A DNA stretch of 64,000 nucleotides from positions 62,001 to 126,000 of the forward strand of contig NZ_CANLYK010000001.1 of NCBI RefSeq assembly GCF_947495325.1. Direction: 5' to 3'. The DNA is from an uncultured Allomuricauda sp. Lineage in GTDB: Bacteria; Bacteroidota; Bacteroidia; Flavobacteriales; Flavobacteriaceae. The notes under the pieces were generated by a model that was not told where the DNA came from, searched no databases, and saw only the letters and a list, made by a program, of their open reading frames with translations. Shown one piece after another: positions 27,109 to 35,271 of the stretch (position 1 is its first letter; every line of letters starts with the position of its first letter). The position numbers and the translations under genes were made by a program.

Positions 27109-27648
27109 ATGAGTGAAAAAGTACTTCTTACTTCAAAAGAAATCAACATTATACTGCACCGGTTGGCTTGTCAACTTTTAGAAAACCATCTAGACTTCAC
27201 GAATACCGCACTTATAGGACTCCAGCCTAGAGGTATTTTTCTTGCAGAACGATTGACAAAAATCCTGAAAGAAGAGTATAAGGTAAAGAACATAGACCTT
27301 GGCTCCTTGGATATAACCTTCTATAGGGACGATTTTAGACGAGGTGAAAAAACCTTGGAAGCCAATACGACCAAAATAGATTTTTTGGTGGAGGACAGAA
27401 ATGTGGTCTTTATTGATGATGTGCTGTACACTGGAAGAAGCATACGAGCTGCTCTAACGGCAATTCAATCCTTTGGAAGACCATCTGATATTGAATTGTT
27501 AACCTTAATCGATAGAAGGTTTAGTAGACATTTACCAATCCAGCCAAATTATAGAGGAAGGCAGGTAGATGCTATAAATGAAGAAAAAGTAAAGGTGATG
27601 TGGGAGGAAAATGACGGAAAAGATATTGTGTATTTAGTAAGCAAATAA
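27109..27648 (+). CDS. pyrR: PyrR: pyrimidine operon regulator / uracil phosphoribosyltransferase
   Basis: 179-residue type I phosphoribosyltransferase of the PyrR family. The PRPP-binding loop VVFIDDVLYTGRSIRAAL covers about residues 99-116; the family motif LIGLQPRGIFLAERL (35-49) and SLDITFYRDD are also present. In Firmicutes it binds pyr mRNA to cause attenuation and has uracil phosphoribosyltransferase activity. Here it lies 6 bases upstream of pyrB. The predicted leader is too short to hold an attenuator, so the enzymatic role may dominate. A 7-codon ORF (27089-27112, stop overlapping the pyrR ATG) precedes it. Confidence 0.94.
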   Translation: MSEKVLLTSKEINIILHRLACQLLENHLDFTNTALIGLQPRGIFLAERLTKILKEEYKVKNIDLGSLDITFYRDDFRRGEKTLEANTTKIDFLVEDRNVVFIDDVLYTGRSIRAALTAIQSFGRPSDIELLTLIDRRFSRHLPIQPNYRGRQVDAINEEKVKVMWEENDGKDIVYLVSK

Positions 27649-27654
27649 ATTAAA

Positions 27655-28581
27655 ATGAGTGAATTAAGTGTAAATCACTTACTAGGAATTAAGTATCTGA
27701 ACAAAAAGGATATAGACCTCATTTTTGAAACTGCGGACCATTTTAAGGAAGTCATCAATCGTTCTATTAAAAAAGTACCTACGCTTAGGGATATCACAAT
27801 AGCGAATATCTTCTTTGAAAACAGTACCCGCACAAAACTCTCTTTTGAATTGGCTGAGAAACGGCTGTCAGCAGATGTCATTAATTTTTCTGCTTCGCAG
27901 TCATCTGTTAAAAAGGGGGAGACGCTCATAGATACCGTAAACAACATTCTTTCCATGAAAGTGGATATGGTGGTCATGCGCCATCCAAACCCAGGAGCAG
28001 GAATATTTCTCTCAAAACATGTGGAGGCATCGATAATAAATGCTGGAGACGGAGCGCACGAACATCCAACCCAGGCATTGTTGGACACCTATTCCATAAG
28101 AGAAAAGCTTGGAGATGTTGGAGGTAAAAACATTGTGATAGTTGGTGATATTTTACATTCCCGAGTAGCACTCTCCAATATCTTTGCCTTAAAATTACAA
28201 GGAGCTAATGTGAAAGTATGTGGACCAAGAACATTACTTCCCAAGCATATTGAGTCGCTAGGGGTGAAGGTTGAAACAAACTTAAGAAAAGCTTTGGAAT
28301 GGTGCGATGTTGCAAATATGCTACGTGTACAAAATGAGCGAATGGATATTAGTTATTTCCCTTCAACACGAGAGTATACCCAACAATTTGGGGTAACCAA
28401 AAAACTATTGAACAGCTTGAACAAGCAAATTGTAATTATGCACCCTGGACCAATCAATAGAGGGGTAGAAATTACAAGTGATGTTGCAGATTCCAATCAA
28501 TCCATTATATTGGAACAGGTTGAGAACGGTGTGGCCATTCGCATGGCAGTAATCTATTTATTAGCGGCAAAAATAAAATAA
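27655..28581 (+). CDS. pyrB: Aspartate carbamoyltransferase catalytic chain
   Basis: 308-residue ATCase catalytic subunit, making N-carbamoyl-L-aspartate from carbamoyl phosphate and aspartate, the first committed step of pyrimidine synthesis. Carbamoyl phosphate motif S57-T-R-T60 (FENSTRTKLSFE), the 80s loop with K86-K87, RHPNPGAG, H137-PTQ-A and a C-terminal HPGPINRGVEI are present. No pyrI regulatory chain is nearby. It is the second gene of the pyrR unit, and one base separates it from the next ORF. Confidence 0.96.
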   Translation: MSELSVNHLLGIKYLNKKDIDLIFETADHFKEVINRSIKKVPTLRDITIANIFFENSTRTKLSFELAEKRLSADVINFSASQSSVKKGETLIDTVNNILSMKVDMVVMRHPNPGAGIFLSKHVEASIINAGDGAHEHPTQALLDTYSIREKLGDVGGKNIVIVGDILHSRVALSNIFALKLQGANVKVCGPRTLLPKHIESLGVKVETNLRKALEWCDVANMLRVQNERMDISYFPSTREYTQQFGVTKKLLNSLNKQIVIMHPGPINRGVEITSDVADSNQSIILEQVENGVAIRMAVIYLLAAKIK

Positions 28582-28582
28582 G

Positions 28583-28915
28583 ATGGTTTTTAATAAAGAA
28601 GGTACAACAACGATCGTTTTTCAAGAAAAAATCTCAATTGCCACATTCTTGGAGAATTTGGAGAAGGCCTATCCTAAATTAAAGCATGACAACATCATTG
28701 TAAACTTATTTTCTTTTAGCAAATTAACTTCGGGGGATATTTTGGAGTTCTTGGAAATCTCCAATACCCATAAAAATGCCAACAAATCCTTTGTTTTGGT
28801 TACCAACAAGGTTTCTTTCAATGAAATAACGGATAAAATTAGCGTTGTGCCTACCATACAAGAAGCAAAAGACCTTATTGAAATGGAAGAAATAGAACGG
28901 GATTTGGGAATTTAA
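28583..28915 (+). CDS. Small STAS-like protein upstream of rnz
   Basis: 110-residue soluble protein. The alternating strand-helix pattern (TTIVFQEKISIATFLENLEK, NIIVNLFSFSKLTSGDILEFLEISNTHK, KSFVLVTNKVSFNEI, VPTIQEAKDLIEMEEIERDLG) looks like a STAS/anti-sigma-antagonist fold, and the C-terminal PTIQEAKDLIEMEE motif is typical of STAS-like domains. Homologues are sometimes labelled ribonuclease Z because they precede rnz, but no metallo-hydrolase motif is present. One base after pyrB; probably co-transcribed with it. Confidence 0.6.
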   Translation: MVFNKEGTTTIVFQEKISIATFLENLEKAYPKLKHDNIIVNLFSFSKLTSGDILEFLEISNTHKNANKSFVLVTNKVSFNEITDKISVVPTIQEAKDLIEMEEIERDLGI

Positions 28916-28918
28916 TTC

Positions 28919-29373
28919 AATGGAAAATGAAAAGTTGAAAACGAAAAATTGAATCGTACTATTTTGGGAAGAGAGAATATTATTCAAGAAAAGAGTTTTG
29001 ATTTTGCATTGAAGATTATTCAATTAGTTAAAAAACTACAAGGTAACCACAAGGAGTATGTACTTTCCAAACAAGTTTTAAGGTCAGGAACTGCTATTGG
29101 AGCATTGATAAGAGAGGCGGAACATGCTGAAAGCAAAAAAGACTTCACCCATAAAATGTCTATTTCTTTAAAAGAGGCAAATGAAACAAGATATTGGCTC
29201 GATTTGTTATTTAAATCTGATTTTATAGATACTAAAAATTATCAAATATTAAATGACGGAATAATACAAATGGTAAGAATCTTAGCTTCTATTGTAAAAT
29301 CTTCCAAACAAAAAACATGAGTACTGCGACTGTTAGTCTTGTTCATTTTCAATTTTCAATTTTCAATTTTCAA
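28919..29373. repeat. IVS-like unit: four-helix-bundle gene between inverted heptad arrays
   Basis: Left flank (28920-28953) is a degenerate array of TGAAAA-type heptads; right flank (29345-29372) is four exact tandem copies of ATTTTCA, the reverse complement of TGAAAAT. In RNA the two flanks could pair into a long A-U-rich stem, with the gene in the loop. The unit separates the STAS-like gene from rnz. Confidence 0.5.
28949..29320 (+). CDS. Four-helix bundle protein (S23 / IVS-encoded family)
   Basis: About 123 residues, all helical, with the family pattern KSFDFALKIIQLVKKL, LSKQVLRSGTAIGALIREAEHAESKKDFTHKMSISLKEANETRYWLDLLFKS. This family is best known from intervening sequences in 23S rRNA genes of spirochaetes and is related to the Avd proteins of diversity-generating retroelements. 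No ATG is available in frame; an in-frame stop at 28928 limits the start to TTG 28949 or TTG 28964. The first lies inside the left heptad array. Function unknown; no reverse transcriptase or variable repeat is nearby. Confidence 0.78.
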   Translation: MNRTILGRENIIQEKSFDFALKIIQLVKKLQGNHKEYVLSKQVLRSGTAIGALIREAEHAESKKDFTHKMSISLKEANETRYWLDLLFKSDFIDTKNYQILNDGIIQMVRILASIVKSSKQKT

Positions 29374-29378
29374 CCAAA

Positions 29379-30284
29379 ATGAGACTAACAATACTTGGAT
29401 GCTATTCCGCAACCCCCAGAACATTTACAAACCCAACCTCACAAGTTCTTCAAGTGAGGAATCATTTGTTTTTAATTGATTGTGGTGAAGGAACTCAGGT
29501 GCAACTTAGAAAGTGTAAAATAAAGTTTTCCAGAATCAAACATATTTTCATTTCCCATCTGCACGGGGACCATTTTTTTGGATTGCCTGGCTTGATTTCA
29601 ACATTTAGACTGCTTGGAAGGGAAACTGAAATGCATATTTACGGCCCAAAAGGAATAAAGGAAGCCGTTACGTTGCTTTTAAAATTGGGAGATTCCTGGA
29701 CCAATTATCCTTTAATTTTCCATGAACTGAATTCCAAAGAATCAGAGCTTATTTTTGAAGACGAACAAGTTAGTGTACGCACAATCCCTTTAGATCACAG
29801 AGTCTATACCAATGGTTTTTTGTTTGAGGAAAAGCCGCTTCCTAGAACATTGGATGTTGATGCCACCGAGAAACTTAAAATAGACAGAAGCCAATATCAT
29901 AAAATCAAGAATGGGGCAGACGGTATTTCTGAAAATGGAAAAGTAATTTCTAATGTGGCGTTAACTCTAGATCCCCCAGAACCAAAAAGCTATGCTTTTT
30001 GCAGCGATACGGCCTATAAGGAAGCTATCTTACCCCTAATTAAGAATGTAAACACGTTATATCATGAGTCCACTTTTTTGGAAAAAGATTCCGGTCTTTG
30101 CCAAAAAACAAAGCATGCCACTGCCAAACAAGCTGCGCAAATTGCTTTAAAGGCCAGTGCAGGCAACCTCATTTTAGGACACTATTCTACAAGATATAAG
30201 TCCATTGACCTGTTTAAAGAGGAAGCGTTGCAAGTATTTCCTCATGTAGAATTGGCGGATGACGGTAAATCCTTTGATATTTAG
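29379..30284 (+). CDS. rnz: Ribonuclease Z
   Basis: 301-residue metallo-beta-lactamase-fold endonuclease that trims tRNA 3' ends. The zinc motif H60-LH-GD64-H65 (FISHLHGDHFFGLPGL), the substrate-arm region near 170-185, a DTAYKE segment and the distal LGHYSTRY histidine motif identify tRNase Z. Length is typical of the short form. The start ATG lies 6 bases after the heptad array of the preceding four-helix unit. Confidence 0.95.
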   Translation: MRLTILGCYSATPRTFTNPTSQVLQVRNHLFLIDCGEGTQVQLRKCKIKFSRIKHIFISHLHGDHFFGLPGLISTFRLLGRETEMHIYGPKGIKEAVTLLLKLGDSWTNYPLIFHELNSKESELIFEDEQVSVRTIPLDHRVYTNGFLFEEKPLPRTLDVDATEKLKIDRSQYHKIKNGADGISENGKVISNVALTLDPPEPKSYAFCSDTAYKEAILPLIKNVNTLYHESTFLEKDSGLCQKTKHATAKQAAQIALKASAGNLILGHYSTRYKSIDLFKEEALQVFPHVELADDGKSFDI

Positions 30285-30368
30285 CTTTTAAGTTATTAAA
30301 ACAAAGGGCGTCAACCTTTTTTAATCTCCATTCTTTTGCTGAAATTTGTGTATTCCTATTTGTGGACT

Positions 30369-31016
30369 ATGCAAAAAGACTTAAGTAGCTATCGAAAATC
30401 ATACGAAAAGAGCGAACTAATGGAAAACTCCATTAAGGAAAACCCTTTGGAGCAATTTCAAAAGTGGTTTTATGAGGTGGAAGCTACTGATGGATTGGAG
30501 GAGCCCAATGCAATGACGGTCTCAACCATTGGTTTGGACGGATACCCAAAAAATAGGGTTGTTTTAATGAAGCGTTACACTCACGAAGGATTCATTTTTT
30601 ATACCAATTACCAAAGTGAAAAAGGCAAAGCCATCGAAGAGAATCCATCAGTTTGCCTATCATTTTTTTGGCCAAACCTGGAACGTCAAGTTATCATAAA
30701 AGGCCAGGTGGAGAAATTGGCAGAAAACCTATCGGATGGCTATTTTGAATCCAGACCTGTTGGAAGTCAGCTAGGAGCAATAGTGTCCAACCAAAGTGAA
30801 GTTATAGAATCAAGAGAGCTACTGGAAGCTAAATTGATTGCATTGGAAAAGGAACACAAAGGGAAAGAGATTGAAAGGCCTGAACAATGGGGAGGCTATT
30901 TGGTAAGGCCAATTTCAATTGAATTTTGGCAAGGACGGCCAAATCGTCTTCATGATAGGATTAGATATACTTTGCAGGAAGACCTAAATTGGAAGATAGA
31001 ACGCTTACAACCTTAA
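30369..31016 (+). CDS. pdxH: Pyridoxamine 5'-phosphate oxidase
   Basis: 215 residues from the ATG at 30369 (MQKDLSSYRKSYEKSEL), the usual family length; an in-frame TTG at 30336 would add 11 hydrophobic residues and is less likely. FMN-dependent oxidase forming pyridoxal 5'-phosphate from PNP or PMP. Motifs: NAMTVSTIGLDGYPKNRVVLMK, GFIFYTNYQSEKGKAIEENP, and the C-terminal WGGYLVRPISIEFWQGRPNRLHDR with the substrate-binding RLHDR. Cytoplasmic. Confidence 0.95.
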   Translation: MQKDLSSYRKSYEKSELMENSIKENPLEQFQKWFYEVEATDGLEEPNAMTVSTIGLDGYPKNRVVLMKRYTHEGFIFYTNYQSEKGKAIEENPSVCLSFFWPNLERQVIIKGQVEKLAENLSDGYFESRPVGSQLGAIVSNQSEVIESRELLEAKLIALEKEHKGKEIERPEQWGGYLVRPISIEFWQGRPNRLHDRIRYTLQEDLNWKIERLQP

Positions 31017-31083
31017 ATTTTAGTACTGAAATTCACCATCAAATCCATTTTTAAGTTTTCGATGGATGATAAGGAAGATAAAA

Positions 31084-31572
31084 ATGAAAAGAATTATCTT
31101 GGTAAGACATGGAAAATCCTCATGGGATTACGGGGTATCAGATAAGGATAGACCCCTCAAAGAACGGGGAATCTATGATGCTCATTTAGTGGCTGAAAAG
31201 TTTAAAGAGGGAAACTGTGTTATTGATTTTGCATATTCCAGTCCAGCAAACCGTGCTCTACACACCAGCATGATTTTTATGCGTAACCTAGGGTTTAGTT
31301 TGAATGATTTTCAAGTTAATGAGGCTCTTTATGATTTTTCAGGACAAAGTGCACAAAGTTTTGTTGAAAGTTTAGATAACAGATTGAATACTGTAATAAT
31401 TTTCGGTCATAATTATGCGTACACTTCCCTTGCAAATGCTTGGGGAGATCAGTATATTGAAAATGTTCCCACTTCTGGACTTGTGCAGATTAAATTTGAT
31501 GTTGCAGAATGGTCTGGAATTTCAAAAGGAGCTACGGAGCAAATTATTTTCCCAAAACACTTAAAGCAGTAA
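31084..31572 (+). CDS. Histidine phosphatase, SixA-like
   Basis: 162 residues from the ATG at 31084; an ATG at 31066 would add six residues, but AAGGAAG lies 8 bases before 31084. The catalytic phosphohistidine motif is LVRHGKSSW near the N-terminus, and IFGHNYAYTSLAN holds the second active-site His. This is the SixA branch of the histidine phosphatase superfamily, which removes phosphate from phosphohistidine proteins. Its stop codon directly abuts the ppk1 ATG, so the two are co-translated. A link to polyphosphate or phosphohistidine control is inferred from context. Confidence 0.87.
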   Translation: MKRIILVRHGKSSWDYGVSDKDRPLKERGIYDAHLVAEKFKEGNCVIDFAYSSPANRALHTSMIFMRNLGFSLNDFQVNEALYDFSGQSAQSFVESLDNRLNTVIIFGHNYAYTSLANAWGDQYIENVPTSGLVQIKFDVAEWSGISKGATEQIIFPKHLKQ

Positions 31573-33654
31573 ATGGTCAAAGTAAAGAACGAATATATAA
31601 ACAGAGAAATCAGTTGGTTACACTTTAATGCGAGGGTGCTTCAGGAGAGCGCGGACAAAAAAGTACCGTTGATAGATCGCCTCAGATTTTTGGGAATTTT
31701 CAGTAACAACCTTGATGAATTTTTTAAGGTTAGATATGCTACCGTAAAACGGATAGTGGATGCCGGTAAAAAGGGTAAAAGTGTCTTAGGGGGTGAAAGG
31801 GCCCAAGACCTGTTGGAAGAAATCACAAAGATTGTAATTGCACAACAAGCCAGAAGTCTTGAGATTCTAAATAGCATTGAAGAAGAACTTAAAACAGAGA
31901 ATATTTTTATTATAGATGAAAATGAGGTAGATGAAAGTCAAGCCGAATTTATAAGGGATTATTTCTTCAAAAAAGTCAACCAAGAGTTGATGACCATTAT
32001 CTTAAATGATCTTACAGAATTTCCATTGTTAAAGGACACAGCCGCTTACTTGGCAGTAAAAATGGTAATGAAGAACGGCGAGGCACTAGGAACCTATGGA
32101 AACAATAGATATGCATTAATTGAAATACCCAAAGGCATTGACCGATTTATTGAGCTTCCCAAACAAGGAGAAAAAAATTACATCATCATTCTAGATGACC
32201 TTATTCGGTTTTGTTTGGATAGTGTGTTTACCATGTTTGAGTTTGAATCCATTACAGCCCATATGATAAAAATTACCCGTGATGCTGAATTGGACATTGA
32301 CAATGACCTTACCAAAAGCTTTATAGAGAAAATTTCTTCAAGCGTAGAGCACAGAAAAATAAGCGACCCCGTGCGTTTTGTTTATGACAAACACATAGAC
32401 AAGGATACCTTGCAGTTCCTTAAGGAAAAAATGAACATTATTGATACCGACAGTGTCATTCCGGGAGGCAGGTACCATAATAGAAGGGATTATATGGGCT
32501 TTCCAAGTTTGGGAAGACAGGATTTGATGTATCAAAAAATTGAACCACTTCCTGTTAAGGGACTGAGTATGAAGGGTAGTCTTTTGGATAAGATTGCCCT
32601 AAAGGATTATTTGATCTACACGCCTTACCATACCTTCACATATGTTACCAAGTTTTTAAGGGAAGCCGCCTTAGATCCAAAAGTTCGCGCCATAAAAATT
32701 ACAGTGTATCGCCTTGCCAACGACAGCCAAATAGCTTCAGCACTAATAAATGCTGTAAAAAATGGAAAACAAGTAACCGTACAGATAGAATTACAGGCCC
32801 GTTTTGATGAACAAGCAAATATTGAGTATGCCAATCAATTACAGGCGGAAGGTATCAACTTGATTTTTGGAGTTCCTGGGTTAAAGGTGCACAGTAAGAT
32901 TTGTTTGGTAGAACGCGAAGAGGCTGAAGGAATTAAAAGATATGGTTTTATCAGCACAGGAAACTTCAATGAATCTACTGCTAAAATTTATACAGACTAT
33001 ACCTTGTTCACAGCCCACGAGGGCATTTTAAAGGAGATGAACAAGGTTTTCGAATTTTTCGAAACCAACTATAAAATAAATAAATACAAACACCTAATAG
33101 TATCTCCACATTATACCAAATCAACATTTATAAAACTTATTGATAATGAGATAGCAAACGCTATCGTTGGAAAAGAAGCCTACATCAAGATTAAAATGAA
33201 CAGCCTTACATCGTATAAGATGGTAGATAAATTATATGAGGCGAGCAAGGCTGGCGTAAAGGTTCAGTTGATTATTAGAGGGGTTTGTTGTTTAATTCCG
33301 GGAGTTGAGGGAATGAGCGAAAATATTGAGGCAATTAGTATAGTGGATAAGTTTTTAGAGCACCCTAGGTTATTCATTTTTGGAAATCAGGGAGACCCAA
33401 AAATTTATATATCATCAGCAGATTGGATGACCAGAAATCTTGATTTTAGGGTAGAAGTTGGGTGTCCAATTTATGATGAGGATATAAAGCAAGAGTTGTT
33501 GGATACATTTAATATTTCTTGGAGGGACAATTTAAAGGCTCGAATTTTTTCAGAAAAACAGGACAACGCATATCGAAGCATAAAAGCTGATGAATCGGAG
33601 TTAAGGTCTCAATTTGAACTGTATGATTACTATCAAAAGAAACTAGAATCCTAA
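31573..33654 (+). CDS. ppk1: Polyphosphate kinase
   Basis: 693-residue PPK1, making polyphosphate from ATP reversibly. The N-terminal segment (INREISWLHFNARVL, SNNLDEFFKVRYATVKR) is diagnostic. The autophosphorylated histidine is H440 in PGLKVHSKICLVER, followed by STGNFNESTAKIYTDYTLFT and a second PLD-like region with EHPRLFIFGN. Full length. It lies between a SixA-like phosphatase (0-base gap) and an exopolyphosphatase (10 bases downstream), forming a polyphosphate synthesis and turnover operon. Confidence 0.96.
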   Translation: MVKVKNEYINREISWLHFNARVLQESADKKVPLIDRLRFLGIFSNNLDEFFKVRYATVKRIVDAGKKGKSVLGGERAQDLLEEITKIVIAQQARSLEILNSIEEELKTENIFIIDENEVDESQAEFIRDYFFKKVNQELMTIILNDLTEFPLLKDTAAYLAVKMVMKNGEALGTYGNNRYALIEIPKGIDRFIELPKQGEKNYIIILDDLIRFCLDSVFTMFEFESITAHMIKITRDAELDIDNDLTKSFIEKISSSVEHRKISDPVRFVYDKHIDKDTLQFLKEKMNIIDTDSVIPGGRYHNRRDYMGFPSLGRQDLMYQKIEPLPVKGLSMKGSLLDKIALKDYLIYTPYHTFTYVTKFLREAALDPKVRAIKITVYRLANDSQIASALINAVKNGKQVTVQIELQARFDEQANIEYANQLQAEGINLIFGVPGLKVHSKICLVEREEAEGIKRYGFISTGNFNESTAKIYTDYTLFTAHEGILKEMNKVFEFFETNYKINKYKHLIVSPHYTKSTFIKLIDNEIANAIVGKEAYIKIKMNSLTSYKMVDKLYEASKAGVKVQLIIRGVCCLIPGVEGMSENIEAISIVDKFLEHPRLFIFGNQGDPKIYISSADWMTRNLDFRVEVGCPIYDEDIKQELLDTFNISWRDNLKARIFSEKQDNAYRSIKADESELRSQFELYDYYQKKLES

Positions 33655-33664
33655 TATTTCTAAA

Positions 33665-34546
33665 TTGATAATACGAAAATTTGCTGCAGTGGATATTGGG
33701 TCCAATGCAATTAGATTACTGGTGAACAATGTGATAGAGCATGAAGACAAGCCGGTCACCTTCAAAAAAAGTGAGTTGATTAGGGTTCCCATCCGATTGG
33801 GAGAAGATTCTTTTGTCTCTGGAAAAATATCAGAACGAAATTTACAAAGATTAGTCAAGGCCATGCAGTCCTTTGATTTACTCATGCAAGTTTATGGGGT
33901 TGAAAAATATATGGCCTGTGCTACTTCTGCTCTACGGGAAGCAAGCAATGGAGAGGAAGTGGTGGAAAAAGTATTTAAAGAATCTGGAATTAAGATTAAT
34001 ATTATTGATGGAAAAAGGGAAGCATCCATTATTGCCTCTACAGATTTGAAGGAACTCATTAAAAAGGACAGGTCGTATTTGTATGTTGATGTTGGCGGAG
34101 GTAGCACGGAATTTACCATTTTTAATGACGGAAAATTATCAGCTTCAAAATCCTTTAAAATAGGAACGGTTAGAATTTTGAACGATTTGGTCAAGGATTC
34201 TGTTTGGGCTGAAATAAAAAAATGGATTGAATCGCATTTTAATAAAGAAGATAAGGTTGAGATAATAGGTTCAGGCGGAAACATAAACAAACTCCATAAA
34301 ATGTCAGGTAGAAAAGTTGGACAGCCTCTATCTTTTATTTGGCTCAATGCCCAATATCATTTTTTGAACAGCATGGAATACGATGATCGAATTTCTGAAC
34401 TGGGGTTGAATCAAGATAGGGCAGATGTAATAATACCGGCCGCAAAAATATTTTTATCAGCAGCAAAATGGAGCGGGGCCAAGAAGATACATGTCCCCAA
34501 GATTGGTTTGGCCGATGGTATGATAAAAACACTTTACTACCAATAG
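33665..34546 (+). CDS. ppx: Exopolyphosphatase, Ppx/GppA family
   Basis: 293-residue ASKHA-fold phosphatase with FAAVDIGSNAIRLLV (phosphate loop 1), ATSALREASNGEEV and LYVDVGGGSTEFTIF (phosphate loop 2). It is a short form lacking the C-terminal HD-like domain of E. coli Ppx. It hydrolyses polyphosphate ends or (p)ppGpp phosphate. No ATG is available near the N-terminus; TTG at 33665 is the best start, 10 bases after the ppk1 stop. Confidence 0.92.
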   Translation: MIIRKFAAVDIGSNAIRLLVNNVIEHEDKPVTFKKSELIRVPIRLGEDSFVSGKISERNLQRLVKAMQSFDLLMQVYGVEKYMACATSALREASNGEEVVEKVFKESGIKINIIDGKREASIIASTDLKELIKKDRSYLYVDVGGGSTEFTIFNDGKLSASKSFKIGTVRILNDLVKDSVWAEIKKWIESHFNKEDKVEIIGSGGNINKLHKMSGRKVGQPLSFIWLNAQYHFLNSMEYDDRISELGLNQDRADVIIPAAKIFLSAAKWSGAKKIHVPKIGLADGMIKTLYYQ

Positions 34547-34551
34547 GGCTG

Positions 34552-35133
34552 CTAACCGTGTATAGTCTCCTTTTTACCTAATTTTTGCATTATTGTGGCC
34601 TCAAAATCCAATAATTGTTGCCATTTTTCATCAACTACATCTCTTCCACCATATTTTCTGGCAAATTTGAGGAACATGGTATAATGGTTTGCTTCGCTTA
34701 CCATAAGATTGCGATAAAACTCAGCTAACTCAAGGTCATTCATTTCTTCTGAGAGTAACCTAAACCGTTCACAACTTCTTGCTTCGATCATTGCCGCATA
34801 CAGAAGTTTATGAACTAGATGGGTTTCCCTGCTACCGCCTTTTGGAAAGAATTTCATTAATTCAAGAACGTATTCATCCTTACGTTCACGCCCCAAAACC
34901 CAACCTCTTTTGATAATTTTATCATGAACCATATTAAAATGCCCCATTTCCTCTCGAGCCAAAGCAGTCATTTCTTTTACCAGTTCAGATTTTTCTGGAA
35001 ACCCTATAATCAAAGAAATGGCCATGCTGGCCGCTTTCTGTTCGCAATATGCATGATCCGTAAGAATTTCTTCAATGTTCTTTTCAACAATGTTTACCCA
35101 TCTTGGATCTGTAGGAAGTTTTAAGCCGAGCAT
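34552..35133 (-). CDS. miaE: tRNA-(ms2io6A37) hydroxylase
   Basis: 193-residue ferritin-like diiron monooxygenase that hydroxylates the isopentenyl group of ms2i6A37 in tRNA. All carboxylate and histidine ligands fit: E31, E62 and H65 (EEMGH), E117 (IEARSCER), E147 and H150 (SEANH). Length is typical. A minus-strand near-consensus -7 box (TATCTTTA, 35169-35162) lies about 30 bases upstream. Divergent from the ebo operon. MiaA and MiaB are not in the window. Confidence 0.94.
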   Translation of the reverse strand: MLGLKLPTDPRWVNIVEKNIEEILTDHAYCEQKAASMAISLIIGFPEKSELVKEMTALAREEMGHFNMVHDKIIKRGWVLGRERKDEYVLELMKFFPKGGSRETHLVHKLLYAAMIEARSCERFRLLSEEMNDLELAEFYRNLMVSEANHYTMFLKFARKYGGRDVVDEKWQQLLDFEATIMQKLGKKETIHG

Positions 35134-35212
35134 TTATTTCTTTAATTAATATTTCTCGTAGTAAAGATATAAGTATTACTAATAAAGTGTATAATATGGA
35201 AAAGATGATGGT

Positions 35213-35220
35213 TATCTTTG
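35213..35220 (+). promoter_or_regulatory. -7 promoter box of the ebo operon
   Basis: TATCTTTG fits TAnnTTTG exactly and lies 51 bases before the eboA ATG. The -33 element is not clear. Confidence 0.55.
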
Positions 35221-35271
35221 ATAATTGAATTTTGCGGATTCATTTATATCCATTTATAATAAACAGTATTG

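Noticed and set aside
28949-29320. Evidence for an rRNA intervening sequence or a diversity-generating retroelement
   Set aside because: No 23S rRNA, reverse transcriptase or variable/template repeat is present around the gene.
29345-29372. CRISPR-like repeat
   Set aside because: The unit is a 7-base tandem repeat without spacers and with no cas genes; it is better explained as a flank of the four-helix unit.
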